Counted from the stretch's first letter, positions 53,460 through 63,166 are shown. The stretch: DNA of 63,472 nucleotides from Ignavibacteria bacterium (GCA_030835025.1 JAUQWS010000100.1:1-63472), one strand, 5' to 3'. The notes: generated by a model from the letters alone, not told the origin. Made by a program: numbers and translations.

Positions 53460-54425
53460 ATGAAAATACTATTTCTATTTCAGCTTGATGAGCATTGGCA
53501 GAAGAAATACGATGAATTGAAAAGTGAATTTCCGCAGCACGAATTCAAGAATGTAACGGATCCCGAAGAAAGAGTTGAAGCACTCAAAAATGCCGAAGCA
53601 ATTGTTTGCGGCAGGCTGAGCGAAGATGAATTCAATAATTCTCCGAAAATCAAAGCAATTTTTGTCCCGTTTACAGGCCTGAACAATTTCCCCATAAAAC
53701 TTATCAAAGAAAGAAATGTTTTCATATCCAACACACATGCAAATGCAAAGTATGTTGCAGAACATGCAGTAATGCTGGCAATGGCTCTTATGGGAAATGC
53801 GGTTGACTATCATAACAGGCTGAAGGAGGGTTACTGGAGCAGAGAGAAAGATGGTGATAATATGTGGGAAACCATTCAGAATAAGACGATCGGTATACTT
53901 GGACTCGGTCACATTGGTCAAAACATTGCACGGCTTTTAAGATCATTCAACTGCAAAATTATCGGATTCAAAAAAAGTACTGACGGTTTCAGAGACGACA
54001 ATCTTGATGAAGTGACAAATGACCTTTTGTACACAGTAATAAAAAGTGATGTTGTTTTTACTGCCTTACCACTGACGCAGGAAACAAAAGGCCTCATAAA
54101 TGCTAAAATTCTTGCAGAAATGAAAGGAAAATATATTATTAATGTTGGAAGGGGTGAAACAATTTCGGAGGTTGCATTGTATAATGCACTAAAGGACGGA
54201 GTACTGAAAGGCGCAGCACTGGACGTATGGTACAATTATCCCCGCAAAGATCCCGAGCCGGTTTATCCGGCTAGTTTGCCGTTTTGGGAATTACCAAACG
54301 TTTTGCTTTCACCGCACAAATCAAGCCAGACTGAGGCCGCCAGAATTGAAATGGTTGAAGATACTGCTGAAAATATCCGTACTTATTTGTTAAACGGAAT
54401 ACCAAAACAGATTGCATTTATATGA
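53460..54425 (+). CDS. D-2-hydroxyacid dehydrogenase
   Basis: A 321-residue NAD(P)-dependent dehydrogenase of the SerA/LdhA group. The Rossmann loop is GILGLGHIGQNIARLL (about 143-158). The catalytic arginine is in INVGRGETISE (about 230-240), the glutamate lies near DPEPVYP, and the histidine in LLSPHKSSQTEAAR (about 282-295). The substrate is unknown. It overlaps the following gene by four bases. Confidence 0.9.
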   Translation: MKILFLFQLDEHWQKKYDELKSEFPQHEFKNVTDPEERVEALKNAEAIVCGRLSEDEFNNSPKIKAIFVPFTGLNNFPIKLIKERNVFISNTHANAKYVAEHAVMLAMALMGNAVDYHNRLKEGYWSREKDGDNMWETIQNKTIGILGLGHIGQNIARLLRSFNCKIIGFKKSTDGFRDDNLDEVTNDLLYTVIKSDVVFTALPLTQETKGLINAKILAEMKGKYIINVGRGETISEVALYNALKDGVLKGAALDVWYNYPRKDPEPVYPASLPFWELPNVLLSPHKSSQTEAARIEMVEDTAENIRTYLLNGIPKQIAFI

Positions 54426-54976
54426 AACCGATATTCTTTGTAGTTTTGTTCTCTTCTGCATTTGCTTTATATACACAAAATCTCGAAATGAGGATTGAGA
54501 TAAACAGAACTGAATTCAATAAGCACTCCAGGGAGAGCGAAGATACTTTGATCATCACTTGCTTGTTCAAGAATGCAGGAAGTGAATCTGTAATTTTCAG
54601 ATTCTCTGAGCAGTATTTCATGTTGAGAATGAATGATGACAACGAATACGGCCATTCACATTGCTTCAGAGTTTACCCTTCAAACTATAGCAAAATTTAC
54701 AGCGTTTACTATGAGCGGAACAAAGAAGATTTCTTCACGCTTGGCCCGGGAGAAAATCTTATATACAGGGGTGATTACACTGTTTCCTGGTTGTGCCGCG
54801 GACCTCCGCCGGAAGGTGATTGGAAATTAACGATGAGTTATAACAGAGAAATAACAACTGAAGATAATTACTATCTGGTTAAGAGCTACTATACCGATAA
54901 GGCTGATTCGGTTTTCCTTCCCGGTGCGTGGACAGGCAGACTGAGCTCAAACGCTGTGGAGTTTGTTGTGAAGTGA
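54422..54976 (+). CDS. Secreted protein of unknown function
   Basis: A 184-residue protein with a short signal-like start (IFFVVLFSSAFALYT) and a beta-rich body (IEINRTEFNKHSRESEDTLI, FFTLGPGENLIYRGDYTVSW, GDWKLTMSYNREITTEDNYY). The fold resembles an immunoglobulin-like extracellular domain, which is inference. It is translationally coupled to the dehydrogenase and converges with the CapA gene with no spacer. Confidence 0.72.
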   Translation: MKPIFFVVLFSSAFALYTQNLEMRIEINRTEFNKHSRESEDTLIITCLFKNAGSESVIFRFSEQYFMLRMNDDNEYGHSHCFRVYPSNYSKIYSVYYERNKEDFFTLGPGENLIYRGDYTVSWLCRGPPPEGDWKLTMSYNREITTEDNYYLVKSYYTDKADSVFLPGAWTGRLSSNAVEFVVK

Positions 54977-56059
54977 TCATTGAATTTCTATGTATCCTTC
55001 TTCGCTGACTTTAAGCTTACCTGCTGAACTTTCTGTTCCCAGAGAATTTACACAATCTTTAATTTCAGACTCGTTCAAATACCTGAGATTGTAATCGGAT
55101 TTTTTGTTATCAGTAAAAACAGGATAGATCTTAAGAGTTGTCCCACCTTCTTTTAATACAAGCTGGATAATCAAACCATATGGTTTTGCTTTTGTTGAGC
55201 GGTATCTGCCCGGCGCATTGAAAATGAAGTTTCCGATGTTGTAGAAGATCCATTTCCCGTTATATAATTCAGCTTCCTGAACCGTGTGTGCAGCATGCCC
55301 GATTATCAGATCTGCTCCGGCATCGACAAGATAGTGTGCGGCATTTTTCTGTATTTCGTTTGCAGGTTTATAATTACTTCCCCAGTGCGGATAAATGACA
55401 ACAAAGGAATCAGGGTCTTTTGCTTTGATTTCCCTAATCTGTTTCCCAAGCTTAACTGTATCAAGCATATATACACCGCTTTTACTTACACCCGAGTAAA
55501 AGCCTTTCTTCATAAAGAATTCCCTTTGCCAGTAACATCCTAATACATAGAGCCTGTAGATTTTCCCGCCTGAAGTATACTCTGCGGTATATGGTTTTGA
55601 TGCCTCACCTTCATTGTCTCCTGCTCCAAAAGAGGAGATTCCGCTCAAACTGAGAGTATTAACAGTTGAAATAAGGCCTCTTGAACCAAGATCCATGGTG
55701 TGATTGTTTGCCAGTGTTACGGCTTTGATATTGTACCTGGCTAAGAATTCAGGGGTAGTCTTTGTATCAGCATAGTGAACATAGTTTCCTATTCTTGAAA
55801 GCGGAACATCATTTGCATTGATCAATGGAGTTTCAAGATTTGCGACTGCGAAATTTGAACCCAGAAGCAGTCCTTTCACATTCTCAAAAAAACTGTCGTA
55901 ACCGCGCACTTCCAGAATATTCAAACCGCGATTGAACTTCGGATCCTGCTGGTAAGCCTCTCCAAAATAAGTATCTCCAAGAAACAGAACTGAAAGCGAA
56001 TCAGAATTTATATCTTCTGCCAGTAAAAGCAGTATGAAAACAGGAACAAACTTCATCAA
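54977..56059 (-). CDS. CapA-like metallophosphatase domain protein
   Basis: A 360-residue secreted protein of the PGA_cap (CapA/YwtB) family, a calcineurin-like metallophosphatase fold linked to poly-gamma-glutamate capsule synthesis. A signal peptide covers residues 1-18. Metal ligands lie in LSVLFLGDTYFG (about 22-33), VANLETPLINANDVP, TLANNHTMDLGSRGL, VIYPHWGSNYKP and IIGHAAHTVQEAE. No CapB or CapC is near, so capsule synthesis is not proven. Its stop meets the stop of the neighbouring convergent gene. Confidence 0.9.
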   Translation of the reverse strand: MMKFVPVFILLLLAEDINSDSLSVLFLGDTYFGEAYQQDPKFNRGLNILEVRGYDSFFENVKGLLLGSNFAVANLETPLINANDVPLSRIGNYVHYADTKTTPEFLARYNIKAVTLANNHTMDLGSRGLISTVNTLSLSGISSFGAGDNEGEASKPYTAEYTSGGKIYRLYVLGCYWQREFFMKKGFYSGVSKSGVYMLDTVKLGKQIREIKAKDPDSFVVIYPHWGSNYKPANEIQKNAAHYLVDAGADLIIGHAAHTVQEAELYNGKWIFYNIGNFIFNAPGRYRSTKAKPYGLIIQLVLKEGGTTLKIYPVFTDNKKSDYNLRYLNESEIKDCVNSLGTESSAGKLKVSEEGYIEIQ

Positions 56060-56070
56060 TTTATCAACAT

Positions 56071-56100
56071 AAAATTAAACCCGCAGCAGAAGCCGCGGGT
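56071..56100 (-). terminator. Terminator of the nitroreductase gene
   Basis: ACCCGC and GCGGGT pair around a 10-base loop; the minus strand continues TTTAATTTT. It stands 12 bases upstream of the CapA start. Confidence 0.65.
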
Positions 56101-56159
56101 AAGGAGCGGATAGATCAATAACCATATCAAATGACTTGAAGCAAATGACAATCTGAGGA

Positions 56160-57068
56160 TCAATAATAATCTAATTTTGCGAAAGTCCGTTTAATAGCTT
56201 TAGCGTATTTGTATTTTGGATGACCAATGATAAGAAAGACTCCGTCTCTGGAAGCTTTCGGGATTCTGTACTTCTTCTTCAAAGCCTTCATATGCTTCAA
56301 AAAAGGAGCAATACTTCCTATCATACAAGTTCCGAGTCCAAGTGACTCTGCAGCAAGCATAGCATACGTGGCGGGGATTATCGGGTCGGCGGGATCTGCA
56401 AAGCCGGAATTGTAAAAATACATTGCAAGAGGTGCATCATAAAGCAAGTGGTTCTTCCCTTCTGCTTTGCTCTTAAGAAGAACATCGATCAAGGGAACAA
56501 CAAACTGTTTCGAAAGAATATAGTCTTCTTTTTTCAAAAAAGGCCTCATCAAAATAAGCATAAAAGGCGAAAAGTACCTTTTCATCGGCTTAAGTGCGTC
56601 GATGAATTCATAAGAAAATTCTCTGACTTTATTCTTTCCTTTAAATATCTGGACCCCTGTGTCAGAAGGCGGTATCCCCATGGGTGATGTTACTGCAGCC
56701 CTAAGTATTTCATCGATCATTGACTGTTCGATATCTTTTTCCTTAAAATCCCTTACACTTCTTCTGGAAAGCATCAGTCTGTAAAGGTAATCATAAGTTG
56801 TCCGCGAGCCTCTGGATGGCTGCTTGATAAAATCTTCAGCGCTAAGCGTTCTGCCTTCGACAATTATTGAGCCATTCGGGCAAACTGCTGCACACTGGCC
56901 GCAGCCAAAGCACCCGAAAACGGGTTCCGGATTGATCTTAAGAATTTCGCCATCCAGATAAAGCCCGAAATCCTTGCAGACTTCAACACATGCGCCGCAT
57001 GCATTGCAGGAATCCTGATCAATTATTATATGGGCATTTTCGGCGGTCCTTGAAGTTGGAATTGGCAT
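56160..57068 (-). CDS. Ferredoxin-nitroreductase fusion
   Basis: A 302-residue protein. Two 4Fe-4S motifs are in the first 50 residues (DSCNACGACVEVCKDFG and GCFGCGQCAAVCPNGSI). From about residue 95 comes an FMN nitroreductase domain (LMLSRRSVRDFKEKDIEQSM, EILRAAVTSPMGIPPSDTGV, YAMLAAESLGLGTCMIGSI). Such fusions reduce nitro compounds or act in cofactor-related redox steps. A sequence like GGAGG lies before the ATG. No functional partner is visible. Confidence 0.92.
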   Translation of the reverse strand: MPIPTSRTAENAHIIIDQDSCNACGACVEVCKDFGLYLDGEILKINPEPVFGCFGCGQCAAVCPNGSIIVEGRTLSAEDFIKQPSRGSRTTYDYLYRLMLSRRSVRDFKEKDIEQSMIDEILRAAVTSPMGIPPSDTGVQIFKGKNKVREFSYEFIDALKPMKRYFSPFMLILMRPFLKKEDYILSKQFVVPLIDVLLKSKAEGKNHLLYDAPLAMYFYNSGFADPADPIIPATYAMLAAESLGLGTCMIGSIAPFLKHMKALKKKYRIPKASRDGVFLIIGHPKYKYAKAIKRTFAKLDYY

Positions 57069-57151
57069 AAAAAACCTCCTTTAATACATCAATAATAATA
57101 TTCAATAATATATATTACAATGATACTTATAATCAGTTCCTTTAACAAAAT

Positions 57152-57175
57152 AAAAAACCGGGTTTTTAGGCCCGG
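57152..57175 (-). terminator. Terminator of the gene at 57221
   Basis: CCGGG and CCCGG pair around an eight-base loop; on the minus strand TTTTTTATTTT follows. Confidence 0.85.
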
Positions 57176-57220
57176 CTAAGATGATAAATAACAAACAGAA
57201 ATGAAACCAAACACCTTAAA

Positions 57221-57577
57221 TCATGATTCCAAAACCTGCATCATTGTCATTTCTACAAACATTCTGTTAGGCATGCTGTTGACCTTCTTAATGTGAATTT
57301 CGCACTGCCACGCATGCGATGATTCATCTTTGAAGCTGAAAATACTTGTATATGTCTCATCCGCCGAAATGTCAGCAGACACCTGTTCCCAATTGTGCTT
57401 TTCGCTCAAGCGGCTGCAAAATGCCTCTGAGAATTTTCCGGTTTCAAGATCTGTATCAACAAAATACTCATATTTGATCTTCTGGGCAGCAACATCTCCT
57501 GCTGCTGCAAAAAGCTGCGAATCAAATAAGATGCTATGAAGGACGAGGGCTAAAGCGATGAAGAGAACTTTTGGCAT
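57221..57577 (-). CDS. Small secreted protein of unknown function
   Basis: A 118-residue protein with a signal peptide (1-25, cut near LFAAAG). The remainder has AAQKIKYEYFVDTDLETGKF, then CSRLSEKHNWEQVSAD, and a C-terminal VEMTMMQVLES. I recognise no family. It has its own terminator and is downstream of the DUF5916 gene, which ends about 90 bases before its start. Confidence 0.75.
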   Translation of the reverse strand: MPKVLFIALALVLHSILFDSQLFAAAGDVAAQKIKYEYFVDTDLETGKFSEAFCSRLSEKHNWEQVSADISADETYTSIFSFKDESSHAWQCEIHIKKVNSMPNRMFVEMTMMQVLES

Positions 57578-57630
57578 AGCTGTTTTGTATTTAAGTTCCG
57601 AAAAAGAATATTTAAAAACTCAGGTTCAAT

Positions 57631-57656
57631 CCTGCCGGAATTTCAGAACCGGCAGG
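57631..57656 (-). terminator. Stem-loop after the DUF5916 gene
   Basis: CCTGCCGG and CCGGCAGG pair perfectly over 8 bases around a 10-base loop, 10 bases after the stop codon. No strong T-run follows. Confidence 0.65.
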
Positions 57657-57666
57657 TTTGTTTTAA

Positions 57667-59739
57667 CTAGAAATTGAATTCATAACTGACCTTGAAATAT
57701 CTCCTGGTGTACTGAAGCTTGTCGCCTTCAAGGTTCAGAACAAAGTATACACTGCTTCCTCCGAAGAATTCGTACTGAACCATGGTGTTCCATAATGCAC
57801 GCTTTCCGTAAGTATCCTTCTGGAAGTATGTTCTGAGAAAGAGCTTATCAAGCAGTTTAAGATCTATCTTAGTACTGTAAATTGACTGTTTGATGCTTTC
57901 CCCTACCTCTCTGTAGCTGTAACTTGCTCCGATTCTCAGTTTACCGAAGAACGACAGATCTACCGAAGCGTACGGATTAAGCAAGGTCTCGCCGAAGTAC
58001 TTACCGCCATAAAAACCGGCCTGTACTGAATGATTGCCGTATATCAGCCTGACATTATGCTCGGTAAGTATATTATCCCTGACAAGCCTGCTGCCGTCTT
58101 CATTCATAATCATGTTTCCTGAACGGTCCATTTCGTTTGGCCGGTCATACTCTATACTGTGGAAAAAACTAAGCCAGCCGAAAACTTTATAAAATATGTT
58201 TGAAAATACTCCGTTCTGATAACGGAAACTATCGGTCAGCCTGCGAGCAGTATAATATCTTGCAAACAGGTTTATATTTGGAAACATTTTTGAATCCTGC
58301 ACCCACTGATATCCTCCGCCAACATTGATCTCATCGTAATTATTCCCGAAATCAAGAAATGAGGTTGATGACTGGAAATTTGAATCATACCTGGAATAAG
58401 AAGCGTCCATATACGGCCCGCCGCTGTTATCCTGCTCGTAAAATAAGTAAGCGTTATAAAGATTTCCGCCGGTTCCGTCTGTGTTAAAACTTCTGGCAAA
58501 CTGCGGGACAAACCTGAACCGGGAAGGCAGGTATATCTTTCCGTCAACACTTGCAACTTTCTCATTATAGTTCCCCAGTGTATCATGAGTGTATACAAAA
58601 AGTCCACCAACATTAAAACCTGTGAAATTGAAGTTAGGCCTTACAGCAGCGAACTTTCTTTTTGAGCCCGGAGAGAATTGTATCGAATCTTCCTGAACAT
58701 ATACAGCGCCAAGTTTAAGTTTATCGCTTCTGTATGTATAATTCAGTCCATACTCAATATTCTGAATTGCGCGGGTATAAAACAGGTTTATAGGTGTTCT
58801 GTAAATATCAAGATCCTTACTGAAAAACGGTCTCTTTTCCTGCAGAAAGATCGGTCTGCCATAGAATGAGAATCTGAATGGGTCCGCTTCAAGAGTAGAT
58901 TCATCAGTAAATACAGTGCTTTTCAGTTTATGCTTATCAAGGCTCACCGCAAACTCGCCCCCAAATCGGAATTTGCTGTCAATTCCGTTGAACTTGTTCG
59001 CCATTACATAGGGTGTAAGGTTGAACCGTAAGTTCATCCTTTCATCAAACGGAGTAGCAAGGTCAAACTTGTAGAGGTTCTTTACCGATAGCAGCTCACA
59101 ATCAGGTGTGAGAGAGTACCAATAGTAATTACCGTCAGGTTTATATGAAAAAAGCTGCAACTCTACGCCAATCTGCTTCTTGTTCTTGTTTTGCAGCCTG
59201 TCTACCGGAATCTTTATCTCCATTTCAACATAACCAGGTTCGCCATCTTTTGCTTCCTTATAGATCTTTGATTTGTTTTCCCACTGCCAATCCCATTCGT
59301 ATGATTGGTTACGTTGATTATAAACTACTGCATCACGCTGGTTATCAAGGAAGCTCACAACAAAGATATAACCATTCTGCCTCTTATTCTCAAGATCAAT
59401 TATGATAAAGAACTCATTCTCTTCATCTGTGCTTCTATCCCTAGTAAGTGATTGTTTGATGATCTTGCCTCTTGGCCAGTACTTAATTGCAATATTAATT
59501 GCTTCCCGGGTCTGTTTAATGTATGCTATGGTGCTGTCATAGTCTTTTGACTCGGACCTCGGGATCATCATGTGGAAATCTGTGAATACCTTGGCATCAC
59601 CCCATTCAGAGTCATTTATCTTCCCGTCAACGGTCAACGCAGAGATCTTTTCCATTCCGGCGTTCTTGTTTAGACCCTCCTGCGCGGAGAGACTGCCCAG
59701 ATAAACTGTAAGAAATGTTATTAATAGAATCTTTTTCAT
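57667..59739 (-). CDS. DUF5916 outer-membrane-type protein with carbohydrate-binding-like N-terminus
   Basis: About 690 residues. I chose the ATG at 59739, which begins the signal peptide (KKILLITFLTVYLGSLSAQ); an in-frame upstream start at 59847 would hide it and lie at the promoter. Residues about 35-200 form a CBM9-like domain (ALTVDGKINDSEWGDAKVFT), and the rest is a beta-barrel-like DUF5916 region with many alternating aromatic strands, ending YFKVSYEFNF as outer-membrane barrels do. Function unknown; often found in surface-degradation loci. Confidence 0.85.
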   Translation of the reverse strand: MKKILLITFLTVYLGSLSAQEGLNKNAGMEKISALTVDGKINDSEWGDAKVFTDFHMMIPRSESKDYDSTIAYIKQTREAINIAIKYWPRGKIIKQSLTRDRSTDEENEFFIIIDLENKRQNGYIFVVSFLDNQRDAVVYNQRNQSYEWDWQWENKSKIYKEAKDGEPGYVEMEIKIPVDRLQNKNKKQIGVELQLFSYKPDGNYYWYSLTPDCELLSVKNLYKFDLATPFDERMNLRFNLTPYVMANKFNGIDSKFRFGGEFAVSLDKHKLKSTVFTDESTLEADPFRFSFYGRPIFLQEKRPFFSKDLDIYRTPINLFYTRAIQNIEYGLNYTYRSDKLKLGAVYVQEDSIQFSPGSKRKFAAVRPNFNFTGFNVGGLFVYTHDTLGNYNEKVASVDGKIYLPSRFRFVPQFARSFNTDGTGGNLYNAYLFYEQDNSGGPYMDASYSRYDSNFQSSTSFLDFGNNYDEINVGGGYQWVQDSKMFPNINLFARYYTARRLTDSFRYQNGVFSNIFYKVFGWLSFFHSIEYDRPNEMDRSGNMIMNEDGSRLVRDNILTEHNVRLIYGNHSVQAGFYGGKYFGETLLNPYASVDLSFFGKLRIGASYSYREVGESIKQSIYSTKIDLKLLDKLFLRTYFQKDTYGKRALWNTMVQYEFFGGSSVYFVLNLEGDKLQYTRRYFKVSYEFNF

Positions 59740-59836
59740 AAATATGTAAATTAAACTTTCTGAAACTGCTATGCTTTTTGAATCTTGCTTTTTTCCGTTG
59801 ATTGTCAGGGTTTGAAATAAAAAGAGCCTGTGCGAT

Positions 59837-60031
59837 GCCTGTCTCAAAAACTTTGCCTATGGGTCAAATATAGGTATAATTTCGAGACAGGCGGCAGCCT
59901 ACTTTTTTCTAAGCCGCCTGCACGCTTGAGCCCTCAAAACAAGCGTCGCCCAATCGCACTGCCCTCATTCTTTTCCGGATGGAGAAAATCCGCGTCTTGG
60001 TTTTCAAGTCCGAATTTCTCTTTTGATGCAT
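59837..60031. other. Spacer with promoter and nested inverted repeats
   Basis: This lies inside the 490-base gap between the DUF5916 and kelch genes. TATATTTG on the minus strand (59872-59865) is a likely promoter of the DUF5916 gene. GCCTGTCTC (59837-59845) and GAGACAGGC (59884-59892) are perfect inverted arms, and a GGCGG/CCGCC hairpin (about 59891-59918) is adjacent. A minus-strand frame of 40 codons (60031-59909) ending in ACFEGSSVQAA runs through the block. The rest of the gap (60032-60227) shows nothing I can name. Confidence 0.5.
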
Positions 60032-60227
60032 TTCAGCTAAAGAAGGTTTAATTTTTCTTTCAAATAGTTTAAGATCTCAAAAACCCGCATTAAGATATAA
60101 ATCCATAAAAAACAGATGCCCCGAGAAACCATTTATCTGATTAGACATCATACATCTTTTCCAGTGACAGTCCTTTATGTTGTGCAGATCGTATTTATTA
60201 TGATTAAGCTGTTCCATTTTATTGTCT

Positions 60228-61484
60228 TCATTTCAAAAAGATCATCTTCCTGGTGATCCTGTTGTTTCCTGATACCAATGAGTAGAAGTATATACCGCTT
60301 GCATTTTGATCAGGAGAGAATCTGAATGAGTAAATGCCTCTGTTCAATTCACCTTCAAGAAGCGTTTCTACTTCTTTGCCGGAAGAATCATAAATTTTCA
60401 GCAAAACATACCCGCGCTCTGTTAAACTGAACTGAATATCAGTGGACGGATTGAACGGATTTGGATAGTTCTGTTTCAATTCAAATTTATTTGCAGTTTC
60501 AGATATCTGTTCGATCCCGATTGATTTTACTGCAACAAAAGCTTCATTAATATCAGAATAGCTGAAACCTGCCTGAACACCGCCTGATATTGTATATATT
60601 GTATCTCCAACAACTCCAACACCCATTCCGTGGCGTGTAGAACTCATATTATCAAAATATTGCCACACGTTAAATTTAGGGTCATAAACTTCGATCTGTG
60701 CCCTTAGCCCGCTTTGCCCCGGCATGAACCACTCACCGCCTATGGCGTATATTTTACCTCCGTAAGTACAAAGAGAAAATCCTGACCTGCTGAAGATTAG
60801 AGAATCCACCGGATACCATGTATCGGTAAACGGGGAGTAAGCTTCAACAACCCGCGTGCTGCCTATGTTGAATGAAAAATTCCTGCCGCCAACTGAATAT
60901 ATTAACGAATCAACAGTGATCGCAGTATGATGGTCCCTTTCGGTCGGCATTGGTGCTTTGGTTTCCCATGAATTCATTACCGGATCATAAACTTCATTTA
61001 TATTATTTGATTGCAGGAGGTTATACCCTGCTCCGCCGATCACATAGATCTTGCCGTTCATTTCAGCAGCTGCAGATGCTCCTCGTATACTTGGAACAGG
61101 TGCAACTGAAACCCATTTGTTCTGTTGCGGGTCATACTTGTATGAATTTGTCACAGGCTGAAACGGATTACTGGTGTATCCGCCAAGCACATATATCTTT
61201 CCGTTTGATACTGCACATGCCATATGATGCATTGCCAGAGGAAGAGGATCTGCAATAGACCAGGTATCCTTTGCCGGATCGTAAATATGAACTTTATCAG
61301 TTGATACTCCTCCTGGCTCCAATCCGCCTATGATATATATCTTACCGCCCAGAACCACACTGCCGCACTCCGTAAGTAAATTTGGCAATGACGCCCTGCT
61401 AAACCACTTTACCTGAGATTCTGTGGTTACGCTCATCAGGAAAAATGACGAAACAGCGAGGTATTTTACCGTTTCAGTTAACAT
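60228..61484 (-). CDS. Kelch-repeat beta-propeller with T9SS sorting domain
   Basis: A 418-residue secreted protein with a signal peptide (1-24). Six kelch units follow, each with the GG-hydrophobic pattern (GGKIYIIGGLEPGGV, NGKIYVLGGYTSNPF, NGKIYVIGGAGYNL, VDSLIYSVGGRNFSF, GGKIYAIGGEWFMPG, VGDTIYTISGGVQAGF). A type A T9SS tag closes it (QNYPNPFNPSTDIQFS, ending KMIFLK). It is probably a surface carbohydrate- or protein-binding propeller. Confidence 0.92.
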   Translation of the reverse strand: MLTETVKYLAVSSFFLMSVTTESQVKWFSRASLPNLLTECGSVVLGGKIYIIGGLEPGGVSTDKVHIYDPAKDTWSIADPLPLAMHHMACAVSNGKIYVLGGYTSNPFQPVTNSYKYDPQQNKWVSVAPVPSIRGASAAAEMNGKIYVIGGAGYNLLQSNNINEVYDPVMNSWETKAPMPTERDHHTAITVDSLIYSVGGRNFSFNIGSTRVVEAYSPFTDTWYPVDSLIFSRSGFSLCTYGGKIYAIGGEWFMPGQSGLRAQIEVYDPKFNVWQYFDNMSSTRHGMGVGVVGDTIYTISGGVQAGFSYSDINEAFVAVKSIGIEQISETANKFELKQNYPNPFNPSTDIQFSLTERGYVLLKIYDSSGKEVETLLEGELNRGIYSFRFSPDQNASGIYFYSLVSGNNRITRKMIFLK

Positions 61485-61513
61485 CTGTTTTCAAACACAA
61501 ATCTCAGAACTAA

Positions 61514-61537
61514 ATTTATATAAGCACTTATATAAAT
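61514..61537. repeat. Palindrome in the divergent kelch / 61669 promoter region
   Basis: ATTTATATAAG and CTTATATAAAT are perfect 11-base arms with a two-base centre (CA). The element sits in the 184-base spacer between two divergent genes, 30 bases from the kelch gene start, a likely operator or promoter-overlapping site. Confidence 0.55.
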
Positions 61538-61668
61538 ATAAATACATTACTTTGACTAAGCAAACCAAAATTTCGCAGTTTTGTTGAATCCTAAGTTACT
61601 TGTGTTTTGTAAATTAATATGATATTTTATAATAAATAACAAATAACTGTAATTTACCATAGTATCCT

Positions 61669-63159
61669 ATGAAACCTGATGATTCTCTTTTTGAGCTCAT
61701 AAAATCGATGACAAAATCTGAAAAGAGATACTTCCAGCTATCTTCAGCACTGCAATCGGGAACCAAGAATTATATGAAGCTCTATCTGGAGCTGGAATCG
61801 ATGTCTGTCAGAAAAGAGGAATATGATGAAAAAAGGATCAAAGAGAAGTTCAAGAACGAAAAGTTCATCCGTCAGCTTACATTTACCAAGAATTACCTAA
61901 CTGAGAGCTTGCTGAAAAGTCTGCTAAATTACAAAGCGGAATCAACCGTTGATTCCAGGATCTCATTACTTATTTCACAGGCTCAAATCTGTTACGAAAA
62001 GGCACTTTATCCTGTCTTCTTCCGACTGACAGCCAGGGCCGCTGAACAATGTAAAACTTATGAGCGGTATACATTGTATCTCCGTGTACTTGAACTGGAA
62101 AAAGTCATAATCATCAAGAAGTACCCAAATGCTGAAGATGAGCACAAACTGTTTGAAGAAGAAAGAAGAACTCTGGATGTGCTTCAAAACCTTGCAGGAT
62201 ATGATTCCGCAGTTTCTGAGCTTACTACACTATACCGGGAAAGGGGCCGCGCAAGAGATGATTCTGCATTTGCAGTGATCCGCAAAATTGAATCTTTGGA
62301 AATAATGCAGTCAGAAGAAAGTGCACTTTGCTGCATAGCCAAAGAGCGATACTATTTCATTCTCCAGCTAATTGCAGACCTCAAAGGTGATCTTGAGAAA
62401 ATGTATACCCTTGCACTAAAACGGCTGGATATTATGAAGAACAGCCCCGAACCTTTTGAAGACAGGCTGTTCAATCACATCCATGATGCAATTATGTATA
62501 TACTTCTTCTTGCCCCAAGGCTTGGAAAAACGATAAATACAGAAATGTATACGGACTTGTTAAAAGAACACGCAGGAAACTCCGATTCAGACCGGATAAA
62601 CTTATTCCTCATTATGAGCACACTTAAGCTCATTTATTTAGACGTTAACCGGAGTGAGAAAGTTGCAGTTAATGAAATAAATGCAATTACAGAAGGACTG
62701 AACAAGCATAAAGGCAAAATTGACAGCAATTTCGAGATCCTTATTTATAACCTCTTGGCAAAGATCTGTATTTCAAGAGGCGATTACGAATCTGCAAACA
62801 AGTTTCTGAACATTCTACTTAACCACCCCGAGATCAATATCAGAAAAGACATCGAAACTTATGCAAAGATCCTGAACCTGCTGGTCCATTATGAGCTCGG
62901 CAATCTTGATCTTCTTGAACACCTGATTAAGTCAACTTACCGCTATCTCATCAGGAGAAAAGGACTTCACAGATTCGAAAACATTGTTCTGAAATTCCTT
63001 AGAAAGCTGAGCTCCGTTAATGATTCCGCACAATTAAAAGAACAGCTGGAACTTCTGAATCAGGAAATTATTGAATTAAAAAAAGATCCGTATGAAATGA
63101 ACGCACTTTTGTATTTTGATCTTCCTAAATGGATCGAGCAAAAACTGGACCAGCTGTAA
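61669..63159 (+). CDS. Helical-repeat protein of unknown function
   Basis: A 496-residue, mostly alpha-helical cytoplasmic protein (no signal peptide). It starts DSLFELIKSMTKSEKRYFQL, which recurs in Bacteroidota proteins with TPR-like repeats, and continues as degenerate repeats (LISQAQICYEKALYPVFFRL, YNLLAKICISRGDYESANKF, ILNLLVHYELGNLDLLEHLI). Function unknown; perhaps a scaffold. It faces the T9SS gene at the right edge and converges with it. Confidence 0.75.
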   Translation: MKPDDSLFELIKSMTKSEKRYFQLSSALQSGTKNYMKLYLELESMSVRKEEYDEKRIKEKFKNEKFIRQLTFTKNYLTESLLKSLLNYKAESTVDSRISLLISQAQICYEKALYPVFFRLTARAAEQCKTYERYTLYLRVLELEKVIIIKKYPNAEDEHKLFEEERRTLDVLQNLAGYDSAVSELTTLYRERGRARDDSAFAVIRKIESLEIMQSEESALCCIAKERYYFILQLIADLKGDLEKMYTLALKRLDIMKNSPEPFEDRLFNHIHDAIMYILLLAPRLGKTINTEMYTDLLKEHAGNSDSDRINLFLIMSTLKLIYLDVNRSEKVAVNEINAITEGLNKHKGKIDSNFEILIYNLLAKICISRGDYESANKFLNILLNHPEINIRKDIETYAKILNLLVHYELGNLDLLEHLIKSTYRYLIRRKGLHRFENIVLKFLRKLSSVNDSAQLKEQLELLNQEIIELKKDPYEMNALLYFDLPKWIEQKLDQL

Positions 63160-63166
63160 TGCTGCA

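Noticed and set aside
59909-60031. 40-codon frame in the DUF5916-kelch spacer as a protein gene
   Set aside because: No ribosome binding site and it runs through inverted repeats; kept only as part of a possible repeat element.
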